A stretch of DNA of 64,000 bases from Osmia lignaria lignaria (taxonomy: Eukaryota; Arthropoda; Insecta; Hymenoptera; Megachilidae): the NCBI RefSeq assembly GCF_051020975.1, contig NC_135036.1:4216001-4280000 (forward strand). The letters are read 5' to 3'. The number at the start of each line of letters is the position of its first letter. Positions within the stretch are counted from its first letter, which is position 1. Both the position numbers and the translations under genes were made by a program. The notes under the pieces are model-generated. The model was not told where the DNA came from. It ran no database searches and saw nothing but the letters and a program-made list of their open reading frames with translations. Below are positions 11,720-23,349 of the stretch, in pieces.

Positions 11720-12284
11720 CCTATAAATGAATTGTGTGCCTTTTCTTTTTCAAATTGAAAATTTATTTTCAAAAAGTTATTGTTATATTCTCCCGCAATC
11801 AAACATTAACAAAAAAAAGAAAAAGAACATCGACCATCGGAGCTGGTCATTCAACTGTAACAAAAGTTGGGCCTCAAATAGGTTGCCAGGATATAAAAAA
11901 AAAGAAGGAAGGAACAATTACCGTTAGGAACGTTAGTTTGTAAAGGAAAAAAAAGGCAAGATACGTTTGTCGTGCGAAACGCACATATTTCTGTCAGGGC
12001 ACGCTTGGGAAGCAGGCATTTAAACGTTTACTGGCTAGCCAGGCTACATTGTCAGCGGGCCAGAGTCACGTTGAAAGGAAAAATGAACGTGGAATCGTGC
12101 AATTCGATCCGGAAGCGGGGAATTCATTACCATAGTCGTCGAAGGAAGTCTGCTGTGGAACGATTACACGACCAGAATCTAAGACAAAGCTACTTTTGCT
12201 TCTACCACTGTTTTCCAATTTTTCAATTCAAATTTATTTTCATTCTATACTTAAATAATTTTACGTTTGCTTAGTTTTATTTAT

Positions 12285-12835
12285 TTTCAGAAGAACAGTT
12301 TAAAATTTAGTAACAATTTACTAACAACGAATGATCTCGAACCCGGAAATACCAAAAATTATGAAATTTTGTGAATTTTCGTTTGCTGCCTGTTTTCAGT
12401 CTGAAGGGGTTAAAATCGCCCTTGAAGTTTCAGTTCTTTTACATTTTTTTCTTTTTCCCCGAAACCGATGTAGACGTTAAAAAATTTCATAAGCAAAAGG
12501 CAGAAATTATTTAAACAATCACAAACAGTTCTAAACAAAAATATTTGAAAACAATTACTTATTTCAACATCAAAAAATAATATACATTAAGACGAACAAT
12601 TTTTGCTCATGAAGTTTTTTAATATCTTCAATAATTTCGAAGAAAGAGAGAAACTTTAAGGGCGATTTTCACTCCCTTAGATTGAAAACGGACAGTAAAC
12701 GAAAATTACGTTTTAATCAGGAAGAAATTCCCTACATATTCACAAAGTTTCGTAATTTTTTGAATTTTCGTGTTCGAGATCATTCCTTGTAAATGAAATG
12801 AAAGTTGGGTCTCTCTCCATGGTCCGCGCGCCGTG
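12285..12835 (-). mobile_element. TTAA-MITE copy split by an inverted-repeat element
   Basis: The left part has AGAACAGTTTAAAATTTAGT. The right part has GTAAATGAAATGAAAG and CTCTCTCCATGGTCCGCG. These adjoin each other in intact family members, and here are separated by the element at 12329-12785. Confidence 0.5.
12329..12785. mobile_element. Inverted-repeat (MITE-like) element
   Basis: The arms share GAATGATCTCGAAC, AAAAATTATGAAATTTTGTG, TTTTCGTTTGCTG and TTAAAATCGCCCTTGAAGTT in inverted orientation over about 120-150 bp each. The centre is AT-rich with no coding content. The minus-strand open frame at 12706-12897 runs through its right arm and is not a gene. Confidence 0.75.
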
Positions 12836-13927
12836 GGAGGGTCAACCGACGAAAGTGAAATATTAACAACGGCCGTTATCGAGACCACCTTTGGCAAAGA
12901 ATGGTGACGGATTCAGTGACCGATTCGTTTTGTCAATGACGATACAACGAAAGAACCGCACGCGCCGCCAGTAAATCGCGTACCTACGCAATAAGCGTGT
13001 TTTTTAAATTTTAAAGGGACTCCAGCAGACGCGTTCTTGTTCGACGTCATCGAACACGTCTCAGCTCGCTCGCCGCAGCCAAAAATAATCTGAACCTTCT
13101 TTCTCCTCACCGTTTATTGCACGGTTAACTTTGCAACGCTCTACTAAAGAAAACTAAACGATAGGCAAACTCGTTTTGACCGTTCGATATATCAAACTTC
13201 CGCTATGCGATCCATCGAAAGTAAAAACGAGAGACATCGCACAGTGTGAAACCTCTAATAAAAAATCCTTCGCTACTTTATAGCCAATTTAAAATAACTA
13301 AATACACACGTATAATTTAAAATAATTTCCTAGTCAATTTATCCTTCCATTCGAATAAGGACGCACTGAGTTATATTTGAGATTTTAGAACACGTAAGTA
13401 TAATACGGTTATGCAATGCGAATGATTCAATTGTTTCTGTTTATCGCGACTGGTTTGAACAATGAAAACGATAGCGTTCGATTGTACACTCCCATTTAAA
13501 AGTCATAGAACTCCAACTAACATTTCGCTAAGTTTTAAATATAACCGGAGTTTTGATGTATATAACAATAAAGATATAGTATGGAATTTATATTACACAG
13601 ACGGAAGGTTATCAGCTATGACTTTTGAACGGTAGTGTATACCAACGTTTTTCAGCGAGCAGAGGCTTAACGTCGAGTATTATCAACAAGTATGATTGCG
13701 CACACTGGCTGTCAAGTTGCTGACAGTAGGAAAAGCAGCTCGAAACGCGAGAGCCATGCGAACAGTAAATAAATAATAAGCGTCGATATCTTATTCCTTT
13801 TGTATATAAAAATTTACTAGTTAAAGGGAATTTTTTTTCTTAACGACACTTGGTTAACATAGGGTAGAGAATGCGAGAAATTTGGGAAAATTCAAGGGCG
13901 ACACGTGGACCGGAAACGATTGCTCAC

Positions 13928-14125
13928 CTCCAACATCCACTCCGCGACGATCTTGCGCATGAGCGGCGAGATGTCCCTCTGCACGCACTCGAAGTAAGAA
14001 CTGCTAGGCGCATATCTCTCCTCGGTTTTCAGTAGATTTTGCAATACACGGTCGTCACCGAGTAGAGCTGGATCGGCGTACGCTCTGCACTCCGACTCGG
14101 TTGTTTCGCAGCAAAGCAAATCCAT
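13928..14125 (-). CDS. CycD: Cyclin D, exon 1 (residues 1-66, start codon)
   Basis: Encodes 66 codons from MDLLCCETTE to AEWMLE, ending at donor GTGAGC in phase 0. Residues 3-7 (LLCCE) form the LxCxE motif by which D-cyclins bind Rb pocket proteins. RVLQNLL, EERYAP, SYFECVQ and MRKIVAEWMLEV follow in the D-cyclin order, the last opening the cyclin box. The length of 66 codons before this junction equals that of human cyclin D1. The start is in a strong context (TACCATGG) and is the only plausible one, since the LxCxE motif follows at once. An in-frame extension past the donor to 13892 is intron. With exon 2 it gives 138 residues, just under half of a usual D-cyclin. Confidence 0.95.
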
Positions 14126-15630
14126 GGTACCCGTGGCGTTTTCTAACCTCTAGAAGAACGTCACGTCACGGCCGCACAGACTCCTATTTGACTAACGCGA
14201 ACGAACGATCCACCGGTTCTGGCAATTCCGACGGGACGCTGTCAGATCGGCTGTATTTTGTTTCTTTCACGTTCGTTATTTCCGTTACTTCGTCTCACCG
14301 CCGTCCTCGTGATCGTCGCCGTCGCCGTCGTGGTGTCACTTTATTCACGTGCCACGTTGCCAAACCGTTTTTCGCCGCCGCGACCAGACAGAGCATGCAC
14401 GAATCGATCGTAAAGATACAGACAGAAGTTCACACGAATCCGCACGAGAAGAGAGACGCGCGACCGGGCCACTCAACACTTCACTAAATAACATACATAC
14501 ACGTGTGTACCGTATTTGCGGGTATATAGATACATGTACCAACAAGAGAGACCTTGGTTTCGGACGATGACTCCGAAATATCACTCACGTAAAGGCCGTT
14601 TACGCGAAAACAATATTATACGACACGAGATGAAGACAACTGTGTAAAAAATATTCAGAGACGTCGGTACGTGTTTTTCTTCCTTCATGCACAACACCAC
14701 TGTCTTCCTTTCGACTTCCCTCTTCTCGCTTGTTTGACGTAATTGTCGGCTCGTATCGCTTCTTTCTTTTTTTTTTTTTTTTCTATTTCGTTTCTCGTAT
14801 TTTTCGTCTCTCGAGCCAAGTGAGAAAAAAAAGACACACGAACGAGCCGCGGCTGCACACTAACGAATGAATAAAGAGTAATCGTTCGAAGGATCGTGGG
14901 ACGTAGGATTCTAATAAATAAGCGTATTATTCGGCCTTATTCGTGTTTCGTCGGTTAGTGTCGCGGCCGGAGTCGATCGCGAGTTATGTCCACAATTGTC
15001 GCGATAAGCTGGCAGCCGGTGTACGCGGAGAAACCGTTTCCTTTAGAACCAACGTCTGCTCACGGTCGATTTAAATGTCCTGCGTAGCGAGCCTAGCCTC
15101 TCACAAACACTGTTCTCACGATCCGACACTGGCGACTTACCAGGTCAGAATGCCGGCAGTACTCCTGTCTTGCCGGTTCGCTCCAAACCGAAGGGGTGGT
15201 AGGTGCGTCCCCACCACTTCGGCGCCATACGGTCACATGACCCCACGATCGATCCCCACCACCTCGGCGCCATACGATCACGTGACCCCGCGATCGATCC
15301 CTACCACCAAGGCGCCAACGTGTCACGTGAAACGTAACTCTTCCCCCACCACCGTTCCCCTATGACTGGGGCGCCAGTGCTGGATTCGCATCGTGTAACA
15401 GGAACCCAACGGCGCGACTGCCACCTACAGGCTCGCCACCTTCGGCGTTCTCCTGTTATTCCCAGGGACGAACCACGGAAACGACGGCTTCCAAGGCGAT
15501 AGCGTTTTAAACCTGCCTACCGTCTTTGGGCCTACTATGACCTGGGATGAATTTCTGAACGGGAATGATTTCGTTAGCGCGTTCAGGGCCGTGCGAAATT
15601 TACGATTCCCGTCGGTACCTAGAAAATACA
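14126..15630 (-). promoter_or_regulatory. CycD: CpG-rich 5' region of CycD (5' UTR and probable promoter)
   Basis: Base composition changes sharply from the AT-rich surroundings to CpG-rich sequence directly upstream of the CycD start codon, and returns to AT-rich near 15630. Open frames here occur in several overlapping frames on both strands (for example 14101-14487, 14345-14584, 15075-15365), as expected of stop-poor non-coding sequence. A long T run lies near 14767-14783. No clear TATA box or transcription start could be fixed. I infer 5' UTR plus promoter from position and composition. Confidence 0.55.
15209..15358. promoter_or_regulatory. 45-bp tandem array with repeated E-boxes upstream of CycD
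   Basis: CCCCACCAC-type unit starts at 15209, 15254, 15299 and 15344, exactly 45 bp apart (third unit CCCTACCAC). Each full unit has GGCGCC and then an E-box: CACATG at 15234-15239, CACGTG at 15279-15284 and CACGTG at 15324-15329. ATCGAT follows in the first two units. E-boxes of the CACGTG class bind bHLH-Zip factors such as Myc/Max or USF. The array is about 1.1 kb upstream of the CycD start codon. Confidence 0.7.
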
Positions 15631-17584
15631 TAAGAAATATTGCTTTATGGTCTTCAAATATTCGAACGACTCCGGAACAGACATAACATTTCTAGTAATT
15701 TGTTTTTTGAATTTAATTATGGTGTATATTTTAGGAGACTGATATAAGAATTTTTGTGAAATTTTTTGAGTCATTATATTTTGTCTTTGTGTTAAGGACT
15801 GAAAATAAAGGATATAGAAGTCAATGGTTGATCGATTTAACGATGGCATAGGGTACCATTTCTATGTGATCCAACGTTGGTTCAAAAGAGTTCGGTCATG
15901 TTCGGACTTATTCGTTTTCATTCGTTCATTACGTCGTCGAAAATTTTTCCATCATTCTTGCTATCAAAATTTCAACTTTTTAAGAGCACCTTACAGCTTG
16001 TTATCTCAGTTTCATAACGTAACAACTGACTACGTATCTCTTGAGATATTCTTCATAAAAATAGGAAAAATAGCATTGAAAATTGTCCAAAGACCTTAGT
16101 TTCTTATTTATTTAATCAATTTTTAATTAAAACCACCCTAATTTCATCTATGCAACTTTTTCATGTTGCTAATTTATATACAATATTTTATATAATTTTT
16201 TATGAGTATCAGAATTGATAATATCTTTCACCTTTGGAACGATCAACATGTTTATCATAAATGTTTATACGATAACTTTCATCAATCTTCAAGTTTTAAA
16301 TTACATCTCAGCTGTATTATCAAGTAAATCTTTAATTTCAACAATATTTTATAACATAAGATTCGGTGCTTAAACTTTCTTGAAAATTACTATGCAAACC
16401 TTCCATTAATATTCTTAATACAAAATGGCTAATTGTTGGTTTCGTTTTTTTCAGAAATATCAATCAGAACATTCCACAATGAAGACTATTGACAATTTAT
16501 TAAATTGACCTTCCTCTAAATTTTCCTTCAGAATGAAAAATTCAAAAAGTGTAGTTCGTATTTAATTGCGTTGATTGCGTACACTCATTAAGGTGTACGA
16601 TGCTCGTGTGGCGATTGAAATAAGCTCGAGGTTTGTTCGTTCGTTTAACCAAGAAATTTCTGAACCGTGTACAGGGAAAGTAAGGGCCACTTCCGGTGGA
16701 TAATTTCAACGGGCCGGGAGAAAGAAACGGTCCGTGTAGGAGTGGGAATTCGTTCTTCGTTACACGAAACCCGCGGCTCCTTGGGACTTGTTCGCGTGTA
16801 CTTACTACGCTTTTACTACGGCATCGTACGCGCGTGCAACTTACGCGACCGGATGTTGCGTTGCGCGTACCAGACGACGTCGTAACGACTGAACAATAAG
16901 TGGTACGCTCGAGTACTACGGACGAGTAAGTCCGAATGATATCGGACAGCACGTATTAGGTATAAGTAGACCTTGTGCCAACCGGATATTCTACTGTTCG
17001 ATTTGCAATCGATTCGATGACTCGCTCGCTTGGATTGGTTATCATTATTTAAATACTTTTTCTTTTGCTGCGGAATTATTGAATGGATATTATCTTTATT
17101 TTATTCGCTTGGCTTGAGGATTAACACTTGGTTGGTACTTTGGGCACCTCACACCTTGTAATATTGTTTTAATTTAAATCATCTTTTGGTTTGCGATTCA
17201 CTTTTATATTGGGCCACTAAAATGTAATAATTTAGCATAGGTCAACTTCAGATGTTGTTATACTTTTTTAAAATACCAAGGAAAAAATTCTTGTTTGAAA
17301 AAGATCCTTTGTGTTTTTTCCAAGAAACACATATTTTTTTAGATATATGCTTTACAGTATTGGATAAGGTACGTTTGACCCAGTGTACCAAATATTTAAT
17401 TATTTACATAGAAGTGTGCTAACCGAGAGTTGATTCTTAGGTTTCTTACCAATTTATGCGAGTTTATTATTATATACTAATTGCAATTTTTTTAAAACGA
17501 TAACACGTCATCTGGCTTTTAAAGAAAATTCAAGTACCTTTGGACTTGTAGTAAAAATGTTACATACCTATAAGCAGGGTTGAA
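15631..17584. other. No gene recognised; GC-richer island near 16600-16960
   Basis: Mostly AT-rich. The island is open in three frames on both strands (136, 72 and 67 codons); Arg/Ser/Thr-rich translations suggest non-coding CpG-rich sequence. Confidence 0.4.
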
Positions 17585-17882
17585 GGGGAGGATGAGGTAA
17601 GATTATTTTTTGCTTCTTTTACTAATACATACCGATTTTTATTGTTATGCAATCTCTGTATATCGGTTGACACTTAAGTTCAAGATTGAGGTAAAAATAA
17701 ACTAAAACAATGAAAAGTTAAACGGCGGACCATGGAGGAAGCCACAATTCTAATTTAATTCTCTATTTCATATCATTTCCATCTTCTAAACATAATTTTG
17801 TTACTACAACATGTAAGATTATTCTAATAAAATGCAATTTGTTTTGTACAAATGTGAAATTATCCATCTTATCCCATCCCCC
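17585..17882 (+). mobile_element. TIR element with GGGGAGGATG ends, complete copy
   Basis: Left end GGGGAGGATGAGGTAAGATT and right end ATCTTATCCCATCCCCC are inverted repeats. The interior carries AACGGCGGACCATGGAGGAA and the TTCTAATTTAATTCTCTATT segment, the same core as the TTAA-MITE family. Relatives are at 1-365 and 52008-53030. It is 298 bp and non-coding. Confidence 0.7.
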
Positions 17883-19298
17883 GCTACATACGATTTAATG
17901 TGCATAACGAAAGGGTTAATTGCACAGCTGTTTTCCTCCCAGATGTCCGATCATCATCGAATATGATGCGAACAATTACCTCTGCGAGCGACGTGCATTA
18001 CTTCCTTTTCATCGAATAGCGACACATGAATCTAAGTAACACCGCGGGCTGACAATCGACCGTAACTACCAGACAATCCCCTAAATCGTAGGGACAACCG
18101 TTCGCAAGGCATCAAGGAACGATTCTCTGTTCGATGGGGCTGCGACAAAGTGGCCAACAACATACCGGTTGCATCACGTGGTCGGCCAATGTCAGGGGAA
18201 GATTTATGCTGCTGGAAAGCCAGGCGAATATCCTCGCCTCTGGCCGGTTTAAATGGCTCCGAGGCGGCTCTCTACGCGTTCGCGCTGCTTTACCATTTAA
18301 TTTCGCTAGAGCATGAATGTTCCGCTCGGTGCTTACCCATCTTTCACGATACGCCTCGCAACTTCCCCTTCGAACTTCGTCTTATTGTTTGTATCGGACT
18401 CGTCCGATTCAGCGAGCAAACGAATTTTAGCCTAATTGAGCCACGTGGAGCAACACGTGGACACGGTTTCTTTATTCCATGAAAAGTTGAGGGTTTTTTC
18501 TTGGAAAAGGTTTATTGCCCGTTTGAAAGGTAGCTTTCGGGCTGGAGTATTTGTTAAACAGATATCCTGTGATTTATGATTGGACGCAGGTAGAGACACG
18601 TGAGATTCGTATGTTAGATCACATTTGGCACTTTTCTTTTTTTTTTTCTGGAAAACTAGAACGTGGAATTTTTTTATTTTCCATAATTTCCATGAAATTA
18701 ACCCTAGCGCTTCTAAAGCTGCTTTGTTTAAAAAATTGACAAATTATTATATTGATGCTTTTAAATACATCTTTCATTTTTATTAAAAAAAAAATCCTAT
18801 TGTAAAATCGATGCAACACGATTTTAAAACGATTTTTTATTCAATTTATATATGAATTTGTAGATGAATAATAAAAAATACAATGAAAGTGTAATGAATT
18901 TATCATAATCCAGTGTGTCTTTAACTCCTTTAAAAAAAAAAAAAGAAAGTTTAGGCACTTCATTTCAGTAACACACTTCGCTTTCACGAGCTTCTTTCAC
19001 GGGTTAAACATTTTCCAATCACTTCACTTTTCTGGTAAATAAGCCATTCGCAGTCGTGGAACCCGGTTTCTCGTCGAGTCGGCATCTTTAACCGAACTTG
19101 TTCGCTCTTTATCACCGCGTAATATGGCCTGATAAGCGATTGTTGAATTTGCATTTATATAGTCACGGATGCGGGTGGGCGAGAGGATTCCTTTTTTCCA
19201 AAGTGTTATAAAATTGCAGTTAAAATAAAAAAGCTCGCTAGTTTCCTCCTGACATCTGATCGATAATTAAAAAAAAAGTGGGCATAGAAAATTAGGCA
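17883..19298. other. No gene recognised; CpG-rich island near 18060-18480
   Basis: The island has overlapping open frames (18134-18316 and 18150-18482) with no recognisable domain. AT-rich sequence follows. Confidence 0.4.
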
Positions 19299-19765
19299 AT
19301 TGCATTTTCCTTTTTCTCAGAATCTACTGCAACTACCAACTTGAAATTTTTAAAACATCTAGTATCATATTATATGTGTATTTCATCCAAAGGAAATGTT
19401 GAAATACCGAATAGAAAAAATAATACTTTTTTGTATTTTTAAAATACTACCAATCTGGCTGTAGGTTGAATTTCAAAAAAATTTTCAGCTAAAATACGTG
19501 TTACCCTTAGTAGTAAAGGCACACAAAATTCTAACTCGATCGGTCGAATAGTTACTGAGGAAAAGGAATATGAGTGCAGAAAAACGTGATTTTACAGAGG
19601 AAGCATTTTTCTAAAATCTGGCCTCTATTAATTCATACTCAACTTTTTGAGCATTATTCACCCACTTATAGCACCTGAAAAATTGTTTTAATTACAGATT
19701 CTAATTCCAAATCTTGTTTAATATGAATTAAAAAGATTTCAAAAATTCGATTATTTGATTTCAAA
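19299..19765 (+). repeat. 480-bp dispersed repeat, copy 1 of 2
   Basis: Matches 32229-32735 in the same orientation: CCTTTTTCTCAGAATCTACT, GAAATGTTGAAATACCGAAT, CCAATCTGGCTGTAGGT, AGTAGTAAAGGCACACAAAA and CAGAAAAACGTGATTTTACA occur in the same order. CTCAGAATCT near the left and the complement of TTACTGAGGAAAAGGAATAT farther in form an internal inverted repeat. No coding content and no defined ends. Confidence 0.7.
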
Positions 19766-20077
19766 AAATGCCCGCCCCCCTTAAACTGCTTGAAATCTGT
19801 TCGTAAATACGGGTGAAAATTGACCCGGCTACCGTCGTTCGACGGTTAATTATAGTTTCCCCAAAATCGAAGGGTTGATCTCCTTTGTCTCGTTTCGGTA
19901 AAGGCGGCGAAATTGACCGACACTGTTCTCGCGTGGAAGCGCAAACACGAAACGGCATCGTGACCTGAGTCTCATTAAGTAATTATTAGTTGCTTCGAGT
20001 TTTAGGGAACCGACCACTTCCACGGATCAACGTCCCCGTTTCGGCAATCAACAGGACAGTCCCAGCTACGTCCAGAC

Positions 20078-20334
20078 CAGGGTCGGCCCTGGGCCTAGGC
20101 AGACTAGGCGGCCGCCTAGGGCCCCCATAAAATGATTTTGCGTCTAAGAATGCAAGAAGAGTAATAATGTTTACTTGAATATTAATCGATGTAAATGCAA
20201 ATCTAAATTAGTTATACGAGCTTTAATGTTAATTTTATAAATTTTATTTCAGGTACTTTTTTTTATGTCATATATGTGAAGGGGCCCTTTTTCGTAGCTC
20301 GCCTCGGACCCCCGAAATCTAAGGGCCGGCCCTG
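20078..20334 (+). mobile_element. hAT-type MITE with perfect 8-bp target duplication
   Basis: 257-bp element with ends CAGGGTCGGCCCTGGGCC and, inverted, CAGGGCCGGCCCTTAGAT. The flanks carry an exact 8-bp direct repeat GTCCAGAC (20070-20077 and 20335-20342). CAGGG-type ends plus 8-bp duplications are typical of hAT transposons. The interior is AT-rich, without transposase. The perfect duplication suggests a fairly recent insertion. Confidence 0.9.
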
Positions 20335-20342
20335 GTCCAGAC

Positions 20343-21193
20343 GAACTGAATTGCCGCTCGGGGCTAATTAGTGTTTAACTAGCGAAATAATCTTTTTTTT
20401 TCGGATCGTTCACGCCCCTCGACACAAGCGTTATGTCTCTGCAGACTCGTTGAAGATGCTCTGCTCGGCGAGGAACATCATCGATGAAGATTTCTCGATG
20501 GTGACGCGTGTTATGGAACACCATTAAGCCTGTTTTCAATGGGTTGTTTAAATCATTAACTGGGTCACTAATCGACAAGAAAATAATTATCTTCTTATGT
20601 ATTTAATAAAAAGCGAAGGAAAGCTGGTAAAAAATATTTCCTCTTCGATTTCAATTGAATTTTATACAATGAATCACTTCCTGTTTGAGTGTGCTACCTG
20701 CATCACAATGATATATTACCTTCAGGTACTGGGAATAATTATTACCTGGAGTCTCGGTCCTAAACGAAAGGACAATAAAGTAATTGTGCCCTGAAATTTT
20801 CCAGGTCAATTTAGGTAGGTATTTATTGCATTGGGATCATTATAACGCCTTCGAAAGCTGTTCATCAGTTCAACGTATTTACCGTAAATATTTATTTCAG
20901 TTCCTACTGAAAATCATTTCGGGAAGTGTGATAAAGTAATTAACAGATTAGACCATAATTCGTTGCCTACTTTGAGGAATATTATTCTTTTCTGTATTCT
21001 TCATTGAATACGAGGGTCGCCCCTGGCAAATTCCATGAAATCTAATAAATTTTTCATTATTACAAATATAAAAGAAGAAATTGTAAGGTTATCTATTTCT
21101 AATTAAATATCTTTAATAATTTCGACTTTCGCTCTGGGTTTTGCAATTTCTAGGGTCAACTCTGCATATTACCACCCTTTCCTCTAATAAATA
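20343..21193. other. No gene recognised
   Basis: AT-rich sequence with two short unconvincing open frames (20375-20578 minus, 20597-20794 plus). Confidence 0.4.
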
Positions 21194-21551
21194 CAGGATG
21201 ATGAAAAAATAGGGTCCCGTACTTATAGGGCTTATAGTACTCACTGAGTGAAGTAAAAAATGTCTAATCAACATTAGATTCTAAAATTGACCCTTCCTCT
21301 GTAAAATCAATTTTTATTGTTTAGTTCAAGATTGTAAATAAAAGTTGATAATGTACTAATATGAATAAAAATTATTCATTATTAGTTTTCCATATCATAA
21401 CTAATTTTTTTCATAACACATTGAAATAAAGAAAATGAAAAAAAAGAAAATTGATTTCATAGAGAAAGGGTTAATTTTTGGACCAGTATTGATTAGATAC
21501 TTTTTGCTCTACTTCAGGAGCATTATCGGTCCCTACATTTTAATCACGCTG
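21194..21551. mobile_element. TA-flanked inverted-repeat element (MITE)
   Basis: Left end CAGGATGATGAAAAAATAGG is mirrored by the complement of CAGCGTGATTAAAATGTAGG. Shared blocks continue inwards (AGTATCTAATCAA, TTAACCCTT, AAATCAATTTT) for about 130 bp per arm. TA lies at both ends. The interior is non-coding. Confidence 0.7.
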
Positions 21552-22433
21552 TATAAAGCGAAGATTACATTGAGTATTGATTAAAATTGTTCCGATGAAA
21601 ATACACCTATCTTGATATATCGTAATCACGAATAATTGAAATAATTGCAATAATTATTGATTTCCCGGTAATTGGAATGATTATGTAATGATTAAGATAT
21701 CCTAGGAACTATAATATTTCAAGAATAACTAGAATTACGACAATTGAAAATACATATGATTAAGGCAATTGCAGATGTTACAATAAAATAATTGAGAATT
21801 TTTAATAACATTATATAATTCACTTGTTTACTCTTATAATCCAAAGCTTATTTGTTGCCCAGATCCTTATGACAACTAATGAAATCGAATTTATTCACAC
21901 GTTTGCCGGCAAATAAACGGTAAGTAAAACAGGTGTAGAACGTAAGGTGGATTTATCAGCGAATCATCGAGTCCTCGTCGCTTTTGGTTGGTTCGGTTTG
22001 CTGGAAGGATCGTTGGAAATGTCCGTTAAGGTAAAAGTGGCATTCCATTCCACAGCCACCATTGCTCCAGACCCTGCCCTCGAACTTGTCTCGATTAGTT
22101 AGGAACGAAATCCTGGCGAGGTCTTTATAAAAATACCGAAAAGAATCCCCCAAAGAAGCTATCTTATTCGTTTATCGTACAAATGTCGACAATCGATGGG
22201 AGAAAGTCCAATTTCGACGAAATAAATTCTTCTTATTTCCTTCTTTACTTATTTGCATAGTATAAAAAGGTAAACTGTTTTTTATTTTTAAATAAACAAG
22301 ATAATGTATACAGTTATTAACTCCTATATAATAAGTGGCCATTTCTCTAAAAAAAATGGAAAATATAAAAGTGAAATTATATTTAAAGGAATAAAAAGTA
22401 TTTGGATTATGAAAGATAATTACATTTTATTAT
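21552..22433. other. No gene recognised
   Basis: AT-rich. A 65-codon minus-strand frame at 21956-22153 lies in a short GC-richer patch; it has no recognised domain. Confidence 0.4.
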
Positions 22434-22670
22434 TTAACCCTTGAATAGCAGAACGTAAATCAATCCTAAACCAAACAAGGATATTAACCTAAAATTAAAT
22501 GCATAATTTTTATATAAATAAGTTCCATGTACTAGAAAAATAATTTTTAAAGAGACGGTGTAAAATTTAGATAATGAAATTTATATGAAGTACAGAATTA
22601 AATTGCAATTGTGGCTCCTTTCATGGTCCACCTTGGGAGTCTCTTCATGGTCCGTCATTCCGAGGGTTCA
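22434..22670 (-). mobile_element. TTAA-MITE copy, nearly complete
   Basis: Starts TTAACCCTTGAATAGCAGAA. It passes through ACCAAACAAGGATATTAACC, ACTAGAAAAATAATTTTTAA, GGTGTAAAATTTAGATAATG and TACAGAATTAAATTGCAATT. It ends with two reverse cores (TTTCATGGTCCACC and TCTTCATGGTCCGTCA) and GGGTTCA, one base from GGGTTAA. The doubled core indicates a local duplication of the end. Confidence 0.75.
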
Positions 22671-23349
22671 AGCGCATTATATCATATTTTTTACTATTTG
22701 ATTAATTTTTCTATTAATATTTCATAAAATTTCATAAATAGTTTTACCGAGCTTCTATGACTCTTCTAAAACTAAGATAAGTTACCAAACAAAAACTCGT
22801 ACCTTTAAAATAGATAAAACCTTAAATAGTAAAAGATTTTTATCTATCGAGAACAAATTAACTACACCTTTTTTCGCAATTGGTATATTCAAAAGTAACG
22901 TTAGTTTCACGACATCTCGATCCAAATATCTATTAAAGTTGTTGCAAAATCATCGCTGATCACGGAGAGAGAAATAATTGGGAAGAGAGATATCGTTCAA
23001 TGAAGAGATACGCTTGTTAGCGTCAGCGTGTTTTTAATGAAGTCGAAGACAGATAGCCCGATACTATTTCGCTTTCGATGGATTTATGATGCGGACTTGG
23101 ACTGTGTCACGCCAAAAGTATCGTGGTGTAAGAAAAGAAAAAAAAATACAAGAATCGCATAGGTGTTGGACTGAAAAATTCTTTTAATATTCTGACCATG
23201 TATAAGAAAAAGTCGAGGTCTTACATAGGATTTTTGCTAATATGAAGGAAAAGGCCCTCCTATATCAGAACTCTGGGGTCCAGGGGTTATTGGGTCGTCA
23301 CAGATATTGGTTGACGAGGTGTATCACGGGAGGATTCAGTGTTCGGCAG

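Larger units (their letters stand above)
4850..13927 (-). other. CycD: CycD intron 1 (9078 bp)
   Basis: Bounded by the exon 1 donor (GAG/GTGAGC at 13928/13927) and the exon 2 acceptor (CAG at 4852-4850). It is AT-rich and loaded with mobile-element relics in both orientations: TTAA-MITE pieces, a triple nest at 9018-10152, and inverted-repeat elements at 11279-11719 and 12329-12785. The plus-strand open frame at 6640-6999 (119 codons) is not recognised and is probably chance. Confidence 0.85.

Noticed and set aside
15075..15365. 96-codon frame with a 15-residue TTSAPY repeat as a protein
   Set aside because: The repeat is the 45-bp array upstream of CycD; the opposite strand is equally open, so a regulatory repeat explains it better.
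21956..22153. 65-codon minus-strand frame as an exon
   Set aside because: Composition is plausible, but no family match, no clear splice sites and no neighbouring exons could be found.
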